Assembly (NCBI GenBank): GCA_032433765.1
Contig: JAVIAB010000073.1
Coordinates: 64,002,199-64,066,198 of the forward strand
DNA: 64,000 bases
Source of the DNA: Megaustenia siamemsis
Taxonomy: Eukaryota > Mollusca > Gastropoda > Stylommatophora > Ariophantidae
Direction of reading: 5' to 3'
The position numbers and the translations under genes were made by a program. Shown here in pieces: positions 56,119-64,000 of the stretch. The notes below the pieces were generated by a model, which worked only from the letters and a program-made list of their open reading frames with translations, was not told the DNA's origin and searched no databases. Numbering within the stretch: position 1 is the stretch's first letter; each line of letters begins with the position of its first letter.

Positions 56119-56294
56119 GCAGCTAACGCAATACGTTATCAGGCGTGGTAATCAGTCGTGTTGCGACATGTTCAGTGACCTCTGGAACTGACCCAATAGG
56201 GGGGTGATGTGTGGGGAAATATGATGCGTGTAACAATTCGGTCTCAGGTAATGCGGCCTGAGACTAGGAAACTCCTCCTCCCCCCTGTCGTGTT

Positions 56295-56302
56295 TATATA
56301 GG
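56295..56302 (+). promoter_or_regulatory. TATA box for the structural gene cluster
   Basis: TATATAGG about 120 nt upstream of the ATPase ATG (56422). With the minus TATA box it makes a compact divergent promoter region of ~420 bp. Confidence 0.55.
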
Positions 56303-56421
56303 TTGTGGATTTTAAAAATAGGTGTTAGTTGAAGAGGGGGAAACCTCGCGCGCTGACCTAAAATCACTCGTTGTTATTTTCGTCGGTGGCGTAATCACTA
56401 AAGTTAGTAGCACTTGTGAGG

Positions 56422-57039
56422 ATGGATCCCCGATGGAATCATCCCTTCACAGCTCTGATAGCCGGTCCTACCGGGTGTGGGAAAACGGTATTTGTGCAAA
56501 AGTTTATACAGAACCTTCACGAGCTAGCTGTCCCCGTACCGGAGGAAGTTATATGGTGTTATGGGGAATGGCAGCCGATATACGAGACTATGGGGTCAGT
56601 GAGATTTATCGAGGGTCTACCAGACGTCGATAAATTGGAAGGTGGTAAGAAGAGAAGACTGATCGTCATCGATGACTTGATGTCTGAGACGGACGAGCGG
56701 GTAACAAAATTATTCACCAAAGGTAGTCATCACAGAGATATTAGTGTGATGTACATTGTTCAAAATCTATTCGGAAAAAATAAAGAACATCGAACCATAA
56801 GTCTTAATACGCACTATTTAGTCCTTTTCAAGAACCCGAGAGACGGGAGTCAAATTATGAATCTGGGTAAACAAATGTACCCAGGTCAGGTGGGGTACCT
56901 CCAAGATAGTTTTAAGGACGCGACAGCGACTCCTCACGGTTATTTGCTGGTCGATCTTCGTCAGGACACACCTGATAATCTTAGGTTGAGAACAAAAATA
57001 TTCCCGGGGGAGAGACAAATCGTCTACGTGCCAAAGTAG
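56422..57039 (+). CDS. FtsK/HerA-type genome-packaging ATPase
   Basis: 205 residues from ATG 56422 (a GTG six bases upstream is in frame but a eukaryotic start there is unlikely). Walker A GPTGCGKT is at residues 15-22 and Walker B LIVIDD at 80-85. YIVQNLF (~111-117) is at the usual position of the sensor Gln/Asn. This compact ATPase is a conserved gene of Polintons and adintoviruses and by homology with adenovirus IVa2/FtsK-like packaging motors drives DNA into the capsid. Length is in the family range and the frame is uninterrupted. It is the first gene of the plus-strand cluster; the next starts 7 nt after its stop. Confidence 0.85.
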   Translation: MDPRWNHPFTALIAGPTGCGKTVFVQKFIQNLHELAVPVPEEVIWCYGEWQPIYETMGSVRFIEGLPDVDKLEGGKKRRLIVIDDLMSETDERVTKLFTKGSHHRDISVMYIVQNLFGKNKEHRTISLNTHYLVLFKNPRDGSQIMNLGKQMYPGQVGYLQDSFKDATATPHGYLLVDLRQDTPDNLRLRTKIFPGERQIVYVPK

Positions 57040-57045
57040 AGAATC

Positions 57046-57372
57046 ATGTGTGATGAAGCACTTAGACGGCACGGTGAAATGTTGAAATGTATGCGCGCCG
57101 CCTCGCCGAGCGGTTTAAGATCCATATTAAAAACAGCCTCTCCCAAACTCATTAACTTTTTGTGCGAGTGTTGTCATAACATATTAAAAGGTAATGTTAG
57201 ACTCACTCAGCGACAGAAGTGCGAGCTACGTCGACACAAGAACAAGTTGAGACTTCTCACTAAAAAGAAACCGAGTCTTAAGCGGCGGAAAGAGATTCTA
57301 CAAACCGGTGGGTTTATAGGTGCTTTGCTCCGTCCTATATTAAGTATTCTCGGTGGAGTACTAGGTGCGTAA
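57046..57372 (+). CDS. Small basic conserved Polinton protein with hydrophobic C-terminus
   Basis: 108 residues from a proper ATG. Residues ~25-60 hold ASPKLINFLCECCHNILKGN with a Cys cluster. Residues 60-85 are very basic (RRHKNKLRLL, KPSLKRRKE). The last ~20 residues (GGFIGALLRPILSILGGVLG) are hydrophobic and glycine-rich, suggesting membrane activity. Proteins with this layout recur in invertebrate Polintons between ATPase and integrase; the function is not established. A minor virion component is plausible. The next start is 2 nt after the stop. Confidence 0.65.
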   Translation: MCDEALRRHGEMLKCMRAASPSGLRSILKTASPKLINFLCECCHNILKGNVRLTQRQKCELRRHKNKLRLLTKKKPSLKRRKEILQTGGFIGALLRPILSILGGVLGA

Positions 57373-57374
57373 CA

Positions 57375-57833
57375 ATGGCCAAAAAAATGATTTTGGTGGA
57401 TCCTCGATTCCTCGAGGGTCTTAAACAGACTACTACCACGTCCTATAGCCCACCCGAGGCGATCGGTGACAACTTGAGAGATTTAGATGATGAAATGCAA
57501 CGTATCCTATTCCGCGATGATTTAGCACCCGCCGATAAGGCCAGAGTGTACCAACGTGCCCTGCATCAATATTTAACTAGATTGGAGCAGTATAAACGAC
57601 GCTCATTGGGCTCGGTCGATCTCATTCAACACAACACGGCAACAGAAAAAACACCTTCCCCACCAACACCATCATTCGAGGTATCACCAGAGCAGACCAA
57701 GACACCACCACCAGCGGAAACCCCAAAGGTAGGTAATGAAACCACTCCGCCCGTAGCCACGTATAAACTGAGACCTAAAAAAAGAAAGAGTGGAATCCCA
57801 ACACCAAAATGGGAACGGTGGAGAAAATATTGA
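57375..57833 (+). CDS. Conserved Polinton protein of unknown function (152 aa)
   Basis: Begins AKKMILVDPRFLE; residues ~30-75 are predicted helical (LDDEMQRILFRDDLAPADKA). A Pro/Thr/Glu-rich linker (~95-130) follows, with PPTPSFEVSP, and the end is basic-aromatic (IPTPKWERWRKY). I recognise the N-terminal and C-terminal blocks as recurring next to Polinton integrases, but no function is known to me. Its last 25 nt overlap the integrase start in another frame. Confidence 0.65.
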   Translation: MAKKMILVDPRFLEGLKQTTTTSYSPPEAIGDNLRDLDDEMQRILFRDDLAPADKARVYQRALHQYLTRLEQYKRRSLGSVDLIQHNTATEKTPSPPTPSFEVSPEQTKTPPPAETPKVGNETTPPVATYKLRPKKRKSGIPTPKWERWRKY

Positions 57834-58879
57834 GACGTCGTTACTTTGACCCTAGTCGACCAGGGGCGTATAGTGGTGCAACGGCCCTGCAACGTAACAC
57901 CAAACTGGGACTCGCAAAGATCAAACAATGGCTGAGTCATCAGGATACCTATACCCTTCATAAACCAATTCGTCGCAGATTTGAAAGGCGTCCCATTATA
58001 ACGAGTGGCCCCCAACAGCAATATCAGGCAGACCTAATCGATTTGAGACATTTGAAAATACACAACGACGGATATTCCTATTTGGTTTCTTGCGTGGACG
58101 TTTTCAGTAAATTCGCGTGGTCTGTACCGATACGAACCAAAACGGGGAAATCCTTAGTGGAAGCCGTCGGTAAGATATTTCTCGATGGGAAACCCGCGAG
58201 TTTTCAAACGGATAAGGGGTCAGAGTTTCTGAACAGAACATTTCAGAAATTCCTCGCTGACAACAACGTTCACTTTTTCACTACGCAGAACGAAGATATT
58301 AAGGCCGCCGTGGTGGAACGCTTTAATAGGACTCTGAAACAACGGATGTGGCGATATTTCACGAAATCCAATAAGTTGTCTTATGTCCGAGTCCTCCCCG
58401 CCCTACTTCGAAGTTATAACCATTCGTATCACAGAAGTATAAAAATGGCACCGGTCGACGGCAACGCAGACAATCAAGAACAGGTATGGAACACGTTGTA
58501 TAATAGCAAACGCAACTTTAAATTTGAAAGACCCCTGTACAAGCCCGGTGATCGAGTTAGACTGGTCCTGGGCAGAGCCAATTTTAAAAAGGGTTATGCC
58601 CCGGCTTGGACGGAGGAACTGTTTTCCATCAGTCGAGTAAATGAAACAAACCCCGTTACATATGTGTTGAAAGACGATAAGGGCGATGAGATAGAGGGGT
58701 CATTCTACACACCGGAAATTCAAAAAGTTGGAGACAAACACGAGTACAGAATCGAGAGTGTCATAACCGAGCGTCGCACATCCTTTGGGCGAAAGGAGTG
58801 TTTAGTCAAATGGTTTGGGTACGATTCCTCATTTAACACTTGGATACCGTCCAAAGACATTGTCAGATACAAAAACTAG
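57809..58879 (+). CDS. Retroviral-like (rve) integrase with C-terminal chromodomain
   Basis: 356 residues from ATG. The DDE catalytic core is complete: D75 (QADLIDLR), D135 (QTDKGSEF) and E170 (VVERFNRTLK), the last pair 35 apart. DVFSKFAW and SYNHSYHRSI are further core blocks. Residues ~245-305 resemble the SH3-like DNA-binding region (YKPGDRVRL, WTEELFSI). Residues ~313-356 form a chromodomain with Y, LVKWFGY and FNTWIP positions, which can target histone marks. This is the cellular-genome insertion enzyme of Polintons and creates the 6-bp target duplication. The frame is open and residues intact, so it may be functional; a diverged relic lies at 6428-6517. Confidence 0.92.
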   Translation: MGTVEKILRRRYFDPSRPGAYSGATALQRNTKLGLAKIKQWLSHQDTYTLHKPIRRRFERRPIITSGPQQQYQADLIDLRHLKIHNDGYSYLVSCVDVFSKFAWSVPIRTKTGKSLVEAVGKIFLDGKPASFQTDKGSEFLNRTFQKFLADNNVHFFTTQNEDIKAAVVERFNRTLKQRMWRYFTKSNKLSYVRVLPALLRSYNHSYHRSIKMAPVDGNADNQEQVWNTLYNSKRNFKFERPLYKPGDRVRLVLGRANFKKGYAPAWTEELFSISRVNETNPVTYVLKDDKGDEIEGSFYTPEIQKVGDKHEYRIESVITERRTSFGRKECLVKWFGYDSSFNTWIPSKDIVRYKN

Positions 58880-58881
58880 AG

Positions 58882-59183
58882 ATGCGAGAAGAAGAAGAAG
58901 AAGTGGTAACTTTTGGTGGAGAGCCCGATTTGCGAGCCGTAAACTCGGGAGTCGGGAGAGACGGCGAACCACGCTGGTTGGGGTCGATGTTTGGAAACTA
59001 TCCCCCTACTTAGAACTTGTCTTTATTTGTCAAGTGGTAGTTATATATACAATTGTAGCGGTCTCGCTGTTCAATCTGACCACCGAAAAGCCAGACGCGA
59101 AGGAGGGAAAACTGTGGATAGCCCTACTGAGCAGCTGTTTGGGTTACATGCTACCGAATCCAAACTTGGAGAGGCGATGGTGA
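58882..59183 (+). pseudogene. Small membrane protein following the integrase, frameshifted
   Basis: An ATG at 58882, 2 nt after the integrase stop, opens an acidic frame (MREEEEEVVTFGGEP) that stops at 59011-59013 after 43 codons. The continuation lies in another frame to a stop at 59181-59183 and includes a hydrophobic segment (FICQVVVIYTIVAVSLFNLT) and LWIALLSSCLGYMLPNP. The shift coincides with a C5 homopolymer (59002-59006). One-pass membrane proteins with this C-terminus occur at this position in related elements. The break may be a real mutation, a sequencing error or, less likely, a recoding site. Confidence 0.6.
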
Positions 59184-59199
59184 AACGAGTAAAAAAAAA

Positions 59200-59997
59200 A
59201 TGAGATTTTATGTCACCCTGCCCAGCAATGCATCTATGGAACTTTTTAAGGATAATAACCCAGGTCACTTTTTCGTTAAACTTCCTCAGACCATTGACAT
59301 TTCGACGCAGTATGAGATCGCACTGGTGGAGATACAGTTTCCGCTAAATTATTTCAGTGTAATAGAGGGTGATGTCTGGATTCGCTACGAATCTCTCGAT
59401 AACGACGATATTTGCGACGCCAGATTTTATTTCAACGTGACATTGGAACCTGGGTTATACACGAAACCCGATGCGTTCATCGGCGCGTTGAACGCGTCGA
59501 TCGTAAAAGCGGAGGATGAGTCGTACAGGGGAGTGAAAGGGAAAAAAATGAGATTCATTTACGCAAAAGAGGTGAATAAAGCCATCTTGAAACTTTACGA
59601 GAAAGGAGTCAGTGTTACCATAAGCGACACTTTGAAAAACATGTTAGCCTTCCCCACGACCTCTATATCAGACACGGCTCCCGATATCTTCAGCGTGGGT
59701 GTAATGGACTTGGAAAGTGTTGCGAAGAATGTCTACGTCTACTGCGATCTCGTTTCCCCCAGACCGGTCGGGGATGTGATGGTGCCTCTCCTCAGGAGCG
59801 TGCCTGTTCTCAATAGAAATCACACCTCGGTGTTTCAGATCTACGATAAGCCTCACTACCTACCCCTGAGTAGATTTTCCTTCGATACCGTCGAGATCCT
59901 TTTAGCCAACGAACACGGAAAACCCATTCCATTCACCAGCGGGACGTCGGTGCTAACGGTACACTTTCGAGTCAAGAAGCATCTCGAGCTGGTATAA
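59200..59997 (+). CDS. Candidate penton/minor capsid protein
   Basis: 265 residues from ATG immediately after an A10 run. The N-terminus FYVTLPSNASMELFKDN, followed by VKLPQTIDISTQYEIALVEI, is a signature I associate with the minor capsid (penton-like, jelly-roll) protein of Polintons. The middle is mixed beta-type sequence and the end FTSGTSVLTVHFRVKKH fits a final beta strand. No breaks. The identification as penton rests on position (before core and major capsid) and the N-terminal signature. The stop overlaps the next ATG by one base (TAATG). Confidence 0.6.
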   Translation: MRFYVTLPSNASMELFKDNNPGHFFVKLPQTIDISTQYEIALVEIQFPLNYFSVIEGDVWIRYESLDNDDICDARFYFNVTLEPGLYTKPDAFIGALNASIVKAEDESYRGVKGKKMRFIYAKEVNKAILKLYEKGVSVTISDTLKNMLAFPTTSISDTAPDIFSVGVMDLESVAKNVYVYCDLVSPRPVGDVMVPLLRSVPVLNRNHTSVFQIYDKPHYLPLSRFSFDTVEILLANEHGKPIPFTSGTSVLTVHFRVKKHLELV

Positions 59998-60497
59998 TGG
60001 TGAAACACACTCCCCTTCATAGAGATGTTGAGCTATACGAAGACTTTTACTGTTGTCAGGCGGGCGATGGGATGCCCGTGTTTATAGGAGGTCGAAGTCA
60101 GAGCGGTCGAGGAATCGGTAGTTTCTTTGGTGGAATCGGGAGGGCTATTTTACCCTGGTTAAAAACCGGCGGTAAGGCCTTGCTCAGAGAAGACTTGGGG
60201 ACCGGTCTGCAGGTCGCACAGGACGCATTGGCCGGGAAAAATGTCGGTGAAGCTTTCAAAGAACGAGCTAAGGAGACCGGTCAGCGGTTGCTACACGGGG
60301 CCGTAGACCACCTGCGTGATAACAACCAATCAGGAAGTGGTTTACGTCAAAGCAGAAAGCGAGTTATGAAGCTACCTCCACCAGGAGAACCCGTTACGAA
60401 GAGGATAAAACCGACAGCTGGACGGTTCCCCCTTCATTCGGTGCACAACAGAGGGAAGAAGACGAAGACGAGGGTGGCAAAGGATATTTTCGACTAA
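59997..60497 (+). CDS. Virion core/membrane-active protein (adenovirus pVI/pX-like)
   Basis: 166 residues. Residues ~25-40 are a Gly-rich cleavage-site-like stretch (GMPVFIGGRSQSGRG) that recalls the GG/GxG sites of adenain proteases. Residues ~39-75 form an amphipathic helix region (GSFFGGIGRAILPWLKTGGK) and ~105-160 are strongly basic (QSRKRVMK, KRIKP, RGKKTKTR), suitable for DNA binding. The layout matches virion core proteins of adintoviruses, which combine endosome-lysis and DNA-condensing functions. The protease that would mature it is not in the window. The next ATG is 2 nt after the stop (TAATAATG). Confidence 0.65.
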   Translation: MVKHTPLHRDVELYEDFYCCQAGDGMPVFIGGRSQSGRGIGSFFGGIGRAILPWLKTGGKALLREDLGTGLQVAQDALAGKNVGEAFKERAKETGQRLLHGAVDHLRDNNQSGSGLRQSRKRVMKLPPPGEPVTKRIKPTAGRFPLHSVHNRGKKTKTRVAKDIFD

Positions 60498-60499
60498 TA

Positions 60500-61111
60500 A
60501 TGTCCCTCATTCACCCCAAATCGTGCGAATGTCTTCACTCTGGTTTGGATTTATTTAGCGTTCCACCCACACAGACATCTCTAGACTCTGGCCAGTTTAT
60601 TGAAATTCGTCCGATCGCAGCTTTGTCGCATAGCGCACCGATAGAGTTTTTCATTTCTGGAAACAGCGAGGAGTATCTAGATCTTTTCAACACGTTTTTA
60701 CATCTGCGGGTCAAGATCACCCTCCCGAATGGTGATAGTGTACCAGTCGATGCTGAGGTAGGACCGGTCAACAATTATCTTCACAGTCTATTTTCACAAG
60801 TCGACGTATCGCTAAACGACACGTTGGTTACACCGTCGGAGAATAGCTATCCTTTTAGAGCGGTGTTTGAGGCCACGCTAAATTACGGAGAGGATGCGAA
60901 AACGGGATACTTGACGGCCGCTCTGTTCTACAAAGACACAGCTGGCCACCATGACGATTTGAAAGAAAATGAGGGTTTTAAAACACGGCGCGATTTGACT
61001 TCGGGTAGTAAAGAGGTTGAAATGATGGGTCGTTTGCACTCTGATGTCTTTGTGCAGGATCGTTACATGTTAAACAGAGTCGATGTAAAGATAAAACTCA
61101 CGCCCATTTGA
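60500..61111 (+). pseudogene. Major capsid protein (hexon-like), C-terminally truncated
   Basis: 203 codons from ATG. FSVPPTQTSLDSGQFIEIRP, IEFFISGNSEEYLDLFNTF and HLRVKITLPNG open the first jelly roll; NNYLHSLFSQVDVSLNDTLV and YPFRAVFEATLNYGEDAK follow, a pattern I recognise from Polinton capsid proteins annotated as F54H12.2-like. Full proteins are roughly twice as long, so the second jelly roll is missing. The frame ends in VDVKIKLTPI and a stop where similarity is expected to continue, so the truncation point is near 61100. The following sequence is AT-rich and unrelated. Confidence 0.75.
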
Positions 61112-61369
61112 GCTAGCCACAAGCGGACCCTTGTCGATAGAACTCAAGTTTGCCGCTCCCACAACTACTCCCCTACAAGTTTTCCATTGAATTTTTATGA
61201 TATTCAGACGAATCATGTTTTTTCCCCCAATTTCCAAGTAGTTCCTGCTTTCTTATAATTAGTTAAATGTACATTAATTATGATTCATTTGGTCTTCTGA
61301 AGTATGTTTTCGTTATTCAAATAGTATCTAGAATATACGCGACAAAAAGCACAACCTCGATCTTTATTA

Positions 61370-61403
<34 letters not shown>

Positions 61404-61890
61404 ACCTGTATTTATCTGTCCAAGAATCAATAACATTTTATAATAGCTTATAGCTGGTTTCTCTCGAAGTATGTTCAGATAAACTAGCAGTTAATATGAG
61501 ATCGTGAGAAAATGTTCTATGGTAGTTGTATGAAAGAGAGGACTGCCAGCATCTTTGGTGGTTTTTTTTCGCGCAGAAATTACATTCAAAGGCACGGTCA
61601 ACAGAAGCTTCAACTTCATCGTAGAATTTGTAAAATATGACAGAACAGTACGCTTACCACTCATTATGTAAGTCTGGTATCTCAATTCTCAAATATTAGT
61701 TCGTTCTCTAATTAAACTAAACAACATCAAGAAAAGAAAACTGTCTTGGTTCGAAAAAAAATATATATAAAGTCTTACATACAAACTTCGTGTGTGTTGG
61801 TAAACCTAACTCAACTAATGTCATAATTTGTATTTAATATTTGTTATAGACTACTTAAAACTTCCTATAATATTAATATTTTTCATGTTC
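61112..61890. other. No recognisable gene; A30 homopolymer
   Basis: AT-rich sequence with a 30-base A-run at 61371-61400 that could be a retroposon tail, but no element is recognisable beside it. Confidence 0.5.
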
Positions 61891-61896
61891 ATTGTT

Positions 61897-62080
61897 GAGA
61901 TCTGATTGAGGAGGAGAGCTGAGCATATGTGGACATGTTCGGAGTGCAATGATGATGATCCGCAAATAACTCAATAAATATTATTAAAAAAAAAACATAC
62001 AAAAGTGATTCACACCACTTCTACTCCGTTCCTAAATTGTTCAAACTCAACATCTATTCTCTCGGAAACTGTATTTTTAA
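61897..62080 (+). pseudogene. LINE-R 3' end plus downstream flank, copy 1
   Basis: LINE-R terminus (GTTCGGAGTGCAATGATGAT, CGCAAATAACTCAATAAAT) followed by ~85 bp (GATTCACACCACTTCTACTC ... CTCTCGGAAACTGTATTT) repeated after the next LINE-R copy at 63842-63940. Confidence 0.75.
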
Positions 62081-62199
62081 TTCTCATAATCGTACAGCTA
62101 TAGATATTATTGTTTTATAATGAGTAATATAAATTTAATTATTAGATTTTTATAATTTTCTGCGGGGGTGGGTGGTTACCCCACAACTAAGCCCTGAAA

Positions 62200-63840
62200 G
62201 AAACCCTGCTACAGAAAACTGTCCAATTCATCAATTTGTCCAGGGCAATTTGTCTGGTGACAAGGCTCACCATTGTCACCAGTTGTATTTAACATATACA
62301 CAATAACGGTCACAGAACAGCAGCTGACTGGGAGGGGAAGAACTATGACTTTTGCTGATGTTATTCTGGTATTTTGACAGGGAAGAGACAAAGGAAAATT
62401 GGCTCCACCATGCAAAACGAACTCGATCTCATCTCTTCCTGGTGTGGAGTATCAGGTGCATTGGTTAATCATAATAAAGCATCAGTTGCATGGTTTTCCC
62501 TTAACAATCATATCGTTCACACTGAAACACCGGTGGCACGAATGGGAGTTGATGAGGTGACAGGAGTTTTCGGGACCAAGCCAACTATATCATAACAAAA
62601 TCCCACAAAGGATTAGCTGCCTTGAAAGTCATGGAAACTGCTAACATCGAGCAGAGGCTACTTACCCTTATGTTCCAGGGACTAGTCCTCGCACCAATCG
62701 AGTAACCCGTAGCAATTCTTACTGTCAGTACGACGCAAATTGACAGGCTGGAGAAAATACAGAAATGAAGCTATGCACATTTTCTTAGGGTGTACGAGGG
62801 ACACTCCTTGTGTAGGTATCTTCTTGACTTTCCAACTATGGATGACAGGATCAAGCTCTGTGCTCACAAGCATACCTGAAGATAAGTGCAGATAAAGAGC
62901 ATCCATTGCACCACGAGTTCAACACAGAGAAAGGTGCCAGGCTAAAAAGAGGCAAATCATGGGTGGACCGAGCAGAAGATGTCACCAAACAGGTCTGTGG
63001 GCCTACCAATATCAATGCAGGCGAGGAGTGGATACCGGTGCCTACGTCATTCAGGGGGACATTCTCGTGTATTGTCACAATCGACAGGAAATGTAGGGAA
63101 CAGAACTCAGTCGTGGTCAATGCGGAGTTCAACGGTCACATCTGAGATAACACCGATGAGGAAAATGTAGTCATCTACACAGACCGATCTGTAATACGAC
63201 ACCAAAGGAGTTGCATGGGCATTTATAGCACACTCGACAGGCAGAAAAGTCCAGGAAGACAGTGGTGCATACGTTATGGCCACGAGTAGAATCATAATGG
63301 AGGTGATGGCAGTGACCAGGGCATTTATCTGGTTAGACTCACAAGACTACACCCGCGCCTGCATACTGAGTGATTCGGCGAGCATGATAAAAAAAAGTGA
63401 AGACGGGCTCTGTACGCAGGCAATGGAGAGTCATTGCAGAAGTCAAAAATACGTAAGGTCACCTTTGTCTTCGTCCCATGACATGCGGGAGTACGTGGAA
63501 ATGAAAGAGCGGACTGGTTGGCTAGTTGTGCTATCGTTGAGCGTTGAGGACAGTCAACCAATGGATCGGGCGGACATCATCAATGCCCTACGAGGTTTGG
63601 GAAGGGCACAGTACCTGAACAACGAGTCCACGTCACTCCTTCGGATGAAATAGATTGGAGTTAATACTGAGCACAACCAGAAACGAGAAACTTTGTGGGC
63701 GTATAAGAAGACTTATCAACCAACATAGAACAGAAGTCGTCAGTCGTTGGACACTGCTAGACTTCTGAGTAGGAGATCTGAGCACATGTGGACATGTTCG
63801 GAGTGCGATGATGATGATCCGCAAATAACTCAATAAATAA
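62200..63840 (+). pseudogene. LINE-R copy: RT end, post-RT region and RNase H, degraded
   Basis: From left to right in shifting frames: FADVILVF (decayed YADD-type box near 62352), RKIGSTMQNELDLISSWC (62390 on), KIQNEA and ISADKEHPLHHEFNTEKGAR-like sequence (62750-62930), the LKRGKSWVDRAEDVTKQVCG segment (62945), RNase H with DSGAY and LDSQDYTRACILSDSASMI, then DSQPMDRADIINALRGLGR. It is the longest LINE-R copy here and is dead. Confidence 0.8.
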
Positions 63841-63945
63841 AAATATATTTAAAAAATCATACAAAAATGATTCACACCACTTTTACTCCGTTCATAAATT
63901 GTCTAAACTCAACATCTATTCTCTCGGAAACTGTATTTAAAAAAA
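63841..63945. repeat. Flank repeat, copy 2
   Basis: Repeats 61985-62078 with few differences, directly after the LINE-R tail. Confidence 0.75.
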
Positions 63946-64000
63946 ATATTAAACTATTATTTTTAAAATTATTACATTTTACTGTTATCATAATGTCACG

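Larger units (their letters stand above)
54171..61111. mobile_element. Polinton (Maverick)/adintovirus-like element, right side truncated
   Basis: The presumed left end AGTAGTAGTAGTGGC at 54171 fits the AG start of Polintons. Contents: GC-rich tandem repeats, a CATCATGTG repeat, PC4-like gene (minus), then packaging ATPase, two small proteins, integrase, membrane protein, penton-like, core-like and capsid genes (plus). PolB and adenain protease are absent, the capsid gene is cut and no right inverted repeat was found. Animal Polintons are 15-20 kb, so more than half is missing. These elements are regarded as endogenous relatives of dsDNA viruses. Confidence 0.85.

Noticed and set aside
59000..59013. 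Programmed -1 frameshift site
   Set aside because: Only a C5 tract is present, with no clear heptamer or downstream pseudoknot; a simple indel is the easier explanation.
58991..59203. Third-frame ORF over the membrane-protein gene
   Set aside because: Shadow frame; it has neither the hydrophobic segment nor conserved residues.

Overview
This is AT-rich animal DNA dominated by transposable elements, with no bacterial-style gene organisation. Dense non-LTR retrotransposons, tRNA-headed SINEs, microsatellites, one folate-receptor-like gene and a broken rhodopsin-type GPCR fit a marine or freshwater invertebrate; a mollusc (gastropod) is my best guess, but that is inference. Family labels used below (LINE-P, -Q, -R, -S, -T, -U, -V; SINE-A, -C, -D; retroposon-B) are mine and only mark copies that recognisably repeat within this window.

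Layout. 1-12 kb: an identical LINE-Q fragment (1-619 = 9506-10124), a ~1 kb hAT-like non-autonomous element with an 8-bp target duplication (1236-2254), a LINE-P copy (2.34-6.25 kb, minus) broken by four later insertions each bounded by its own target duplication, a relic of a Polinton-type integrase (6.43 kb), a 1.7 kb foldback element with hammerhead-like cores near both ends (6.55-8.25 kb), and a rearranged LINE-Q. 12-24 kb: LINE-R, -P and -U fragments and long unassigned stretches. 23.7-24.3 kb: the only plausible intact host gene, an intronless folate-receptor-domain protein with a signal peptide. 24.7-43.6 kb: two LINE-V copies, nested LINEs, SINEs, and a second copy of retroposon-B carrying a cysteine-rich extracellular-type reading frame. 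43.8-48.3 kb: a 4.5 kb element with ~1.17 kb terminal inverted repeats, AG/CT ends and a 6-bp target duplication, which is the structural signature of Polintons (Mavericks) although it has no Polinton gene. 48.3-54.2 kb: hAT-like relic, LINE-R with RNase H, a split minisatellite and a GPCR pseudogene with a partial second copy.

54.2-61.1 kb: the most coherent block, a Polinton/adintovirus-like cassette. Reading frames on the plus strand encode a packaging ATPase, two small conserved proteins, a retroviral-like integrase with chromodomain, a membrane protein (frameshifted), a candidate penton, a candidate virion core protein and the first part of a major capsid protein. A divergently transcribed PC4-like gene with its own TATA box and poly(A) signal lies on the other side of a shared promoter region. 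Stop and start codons at most plus-strand junctions are 2-6 nt apart or overlap. DNA polymerase B and the adenain-type protease are missing, and the capsid gene stops at 203 codons, so the copy is incomplete. 61.1-64 kb: noncoding sequence and a degenerate LINE-R copy flanked by a ~180 bp duplication.

The three Polinton-related pieces (integrase relic at 6.4 kb, TIR-bounded element at 43.8-48.3 kb, gene cassette at 54.2-61.1 kb) show that this virus-like lineage has inserted here repeatedly. All identity statements are by eye, without alignment software.
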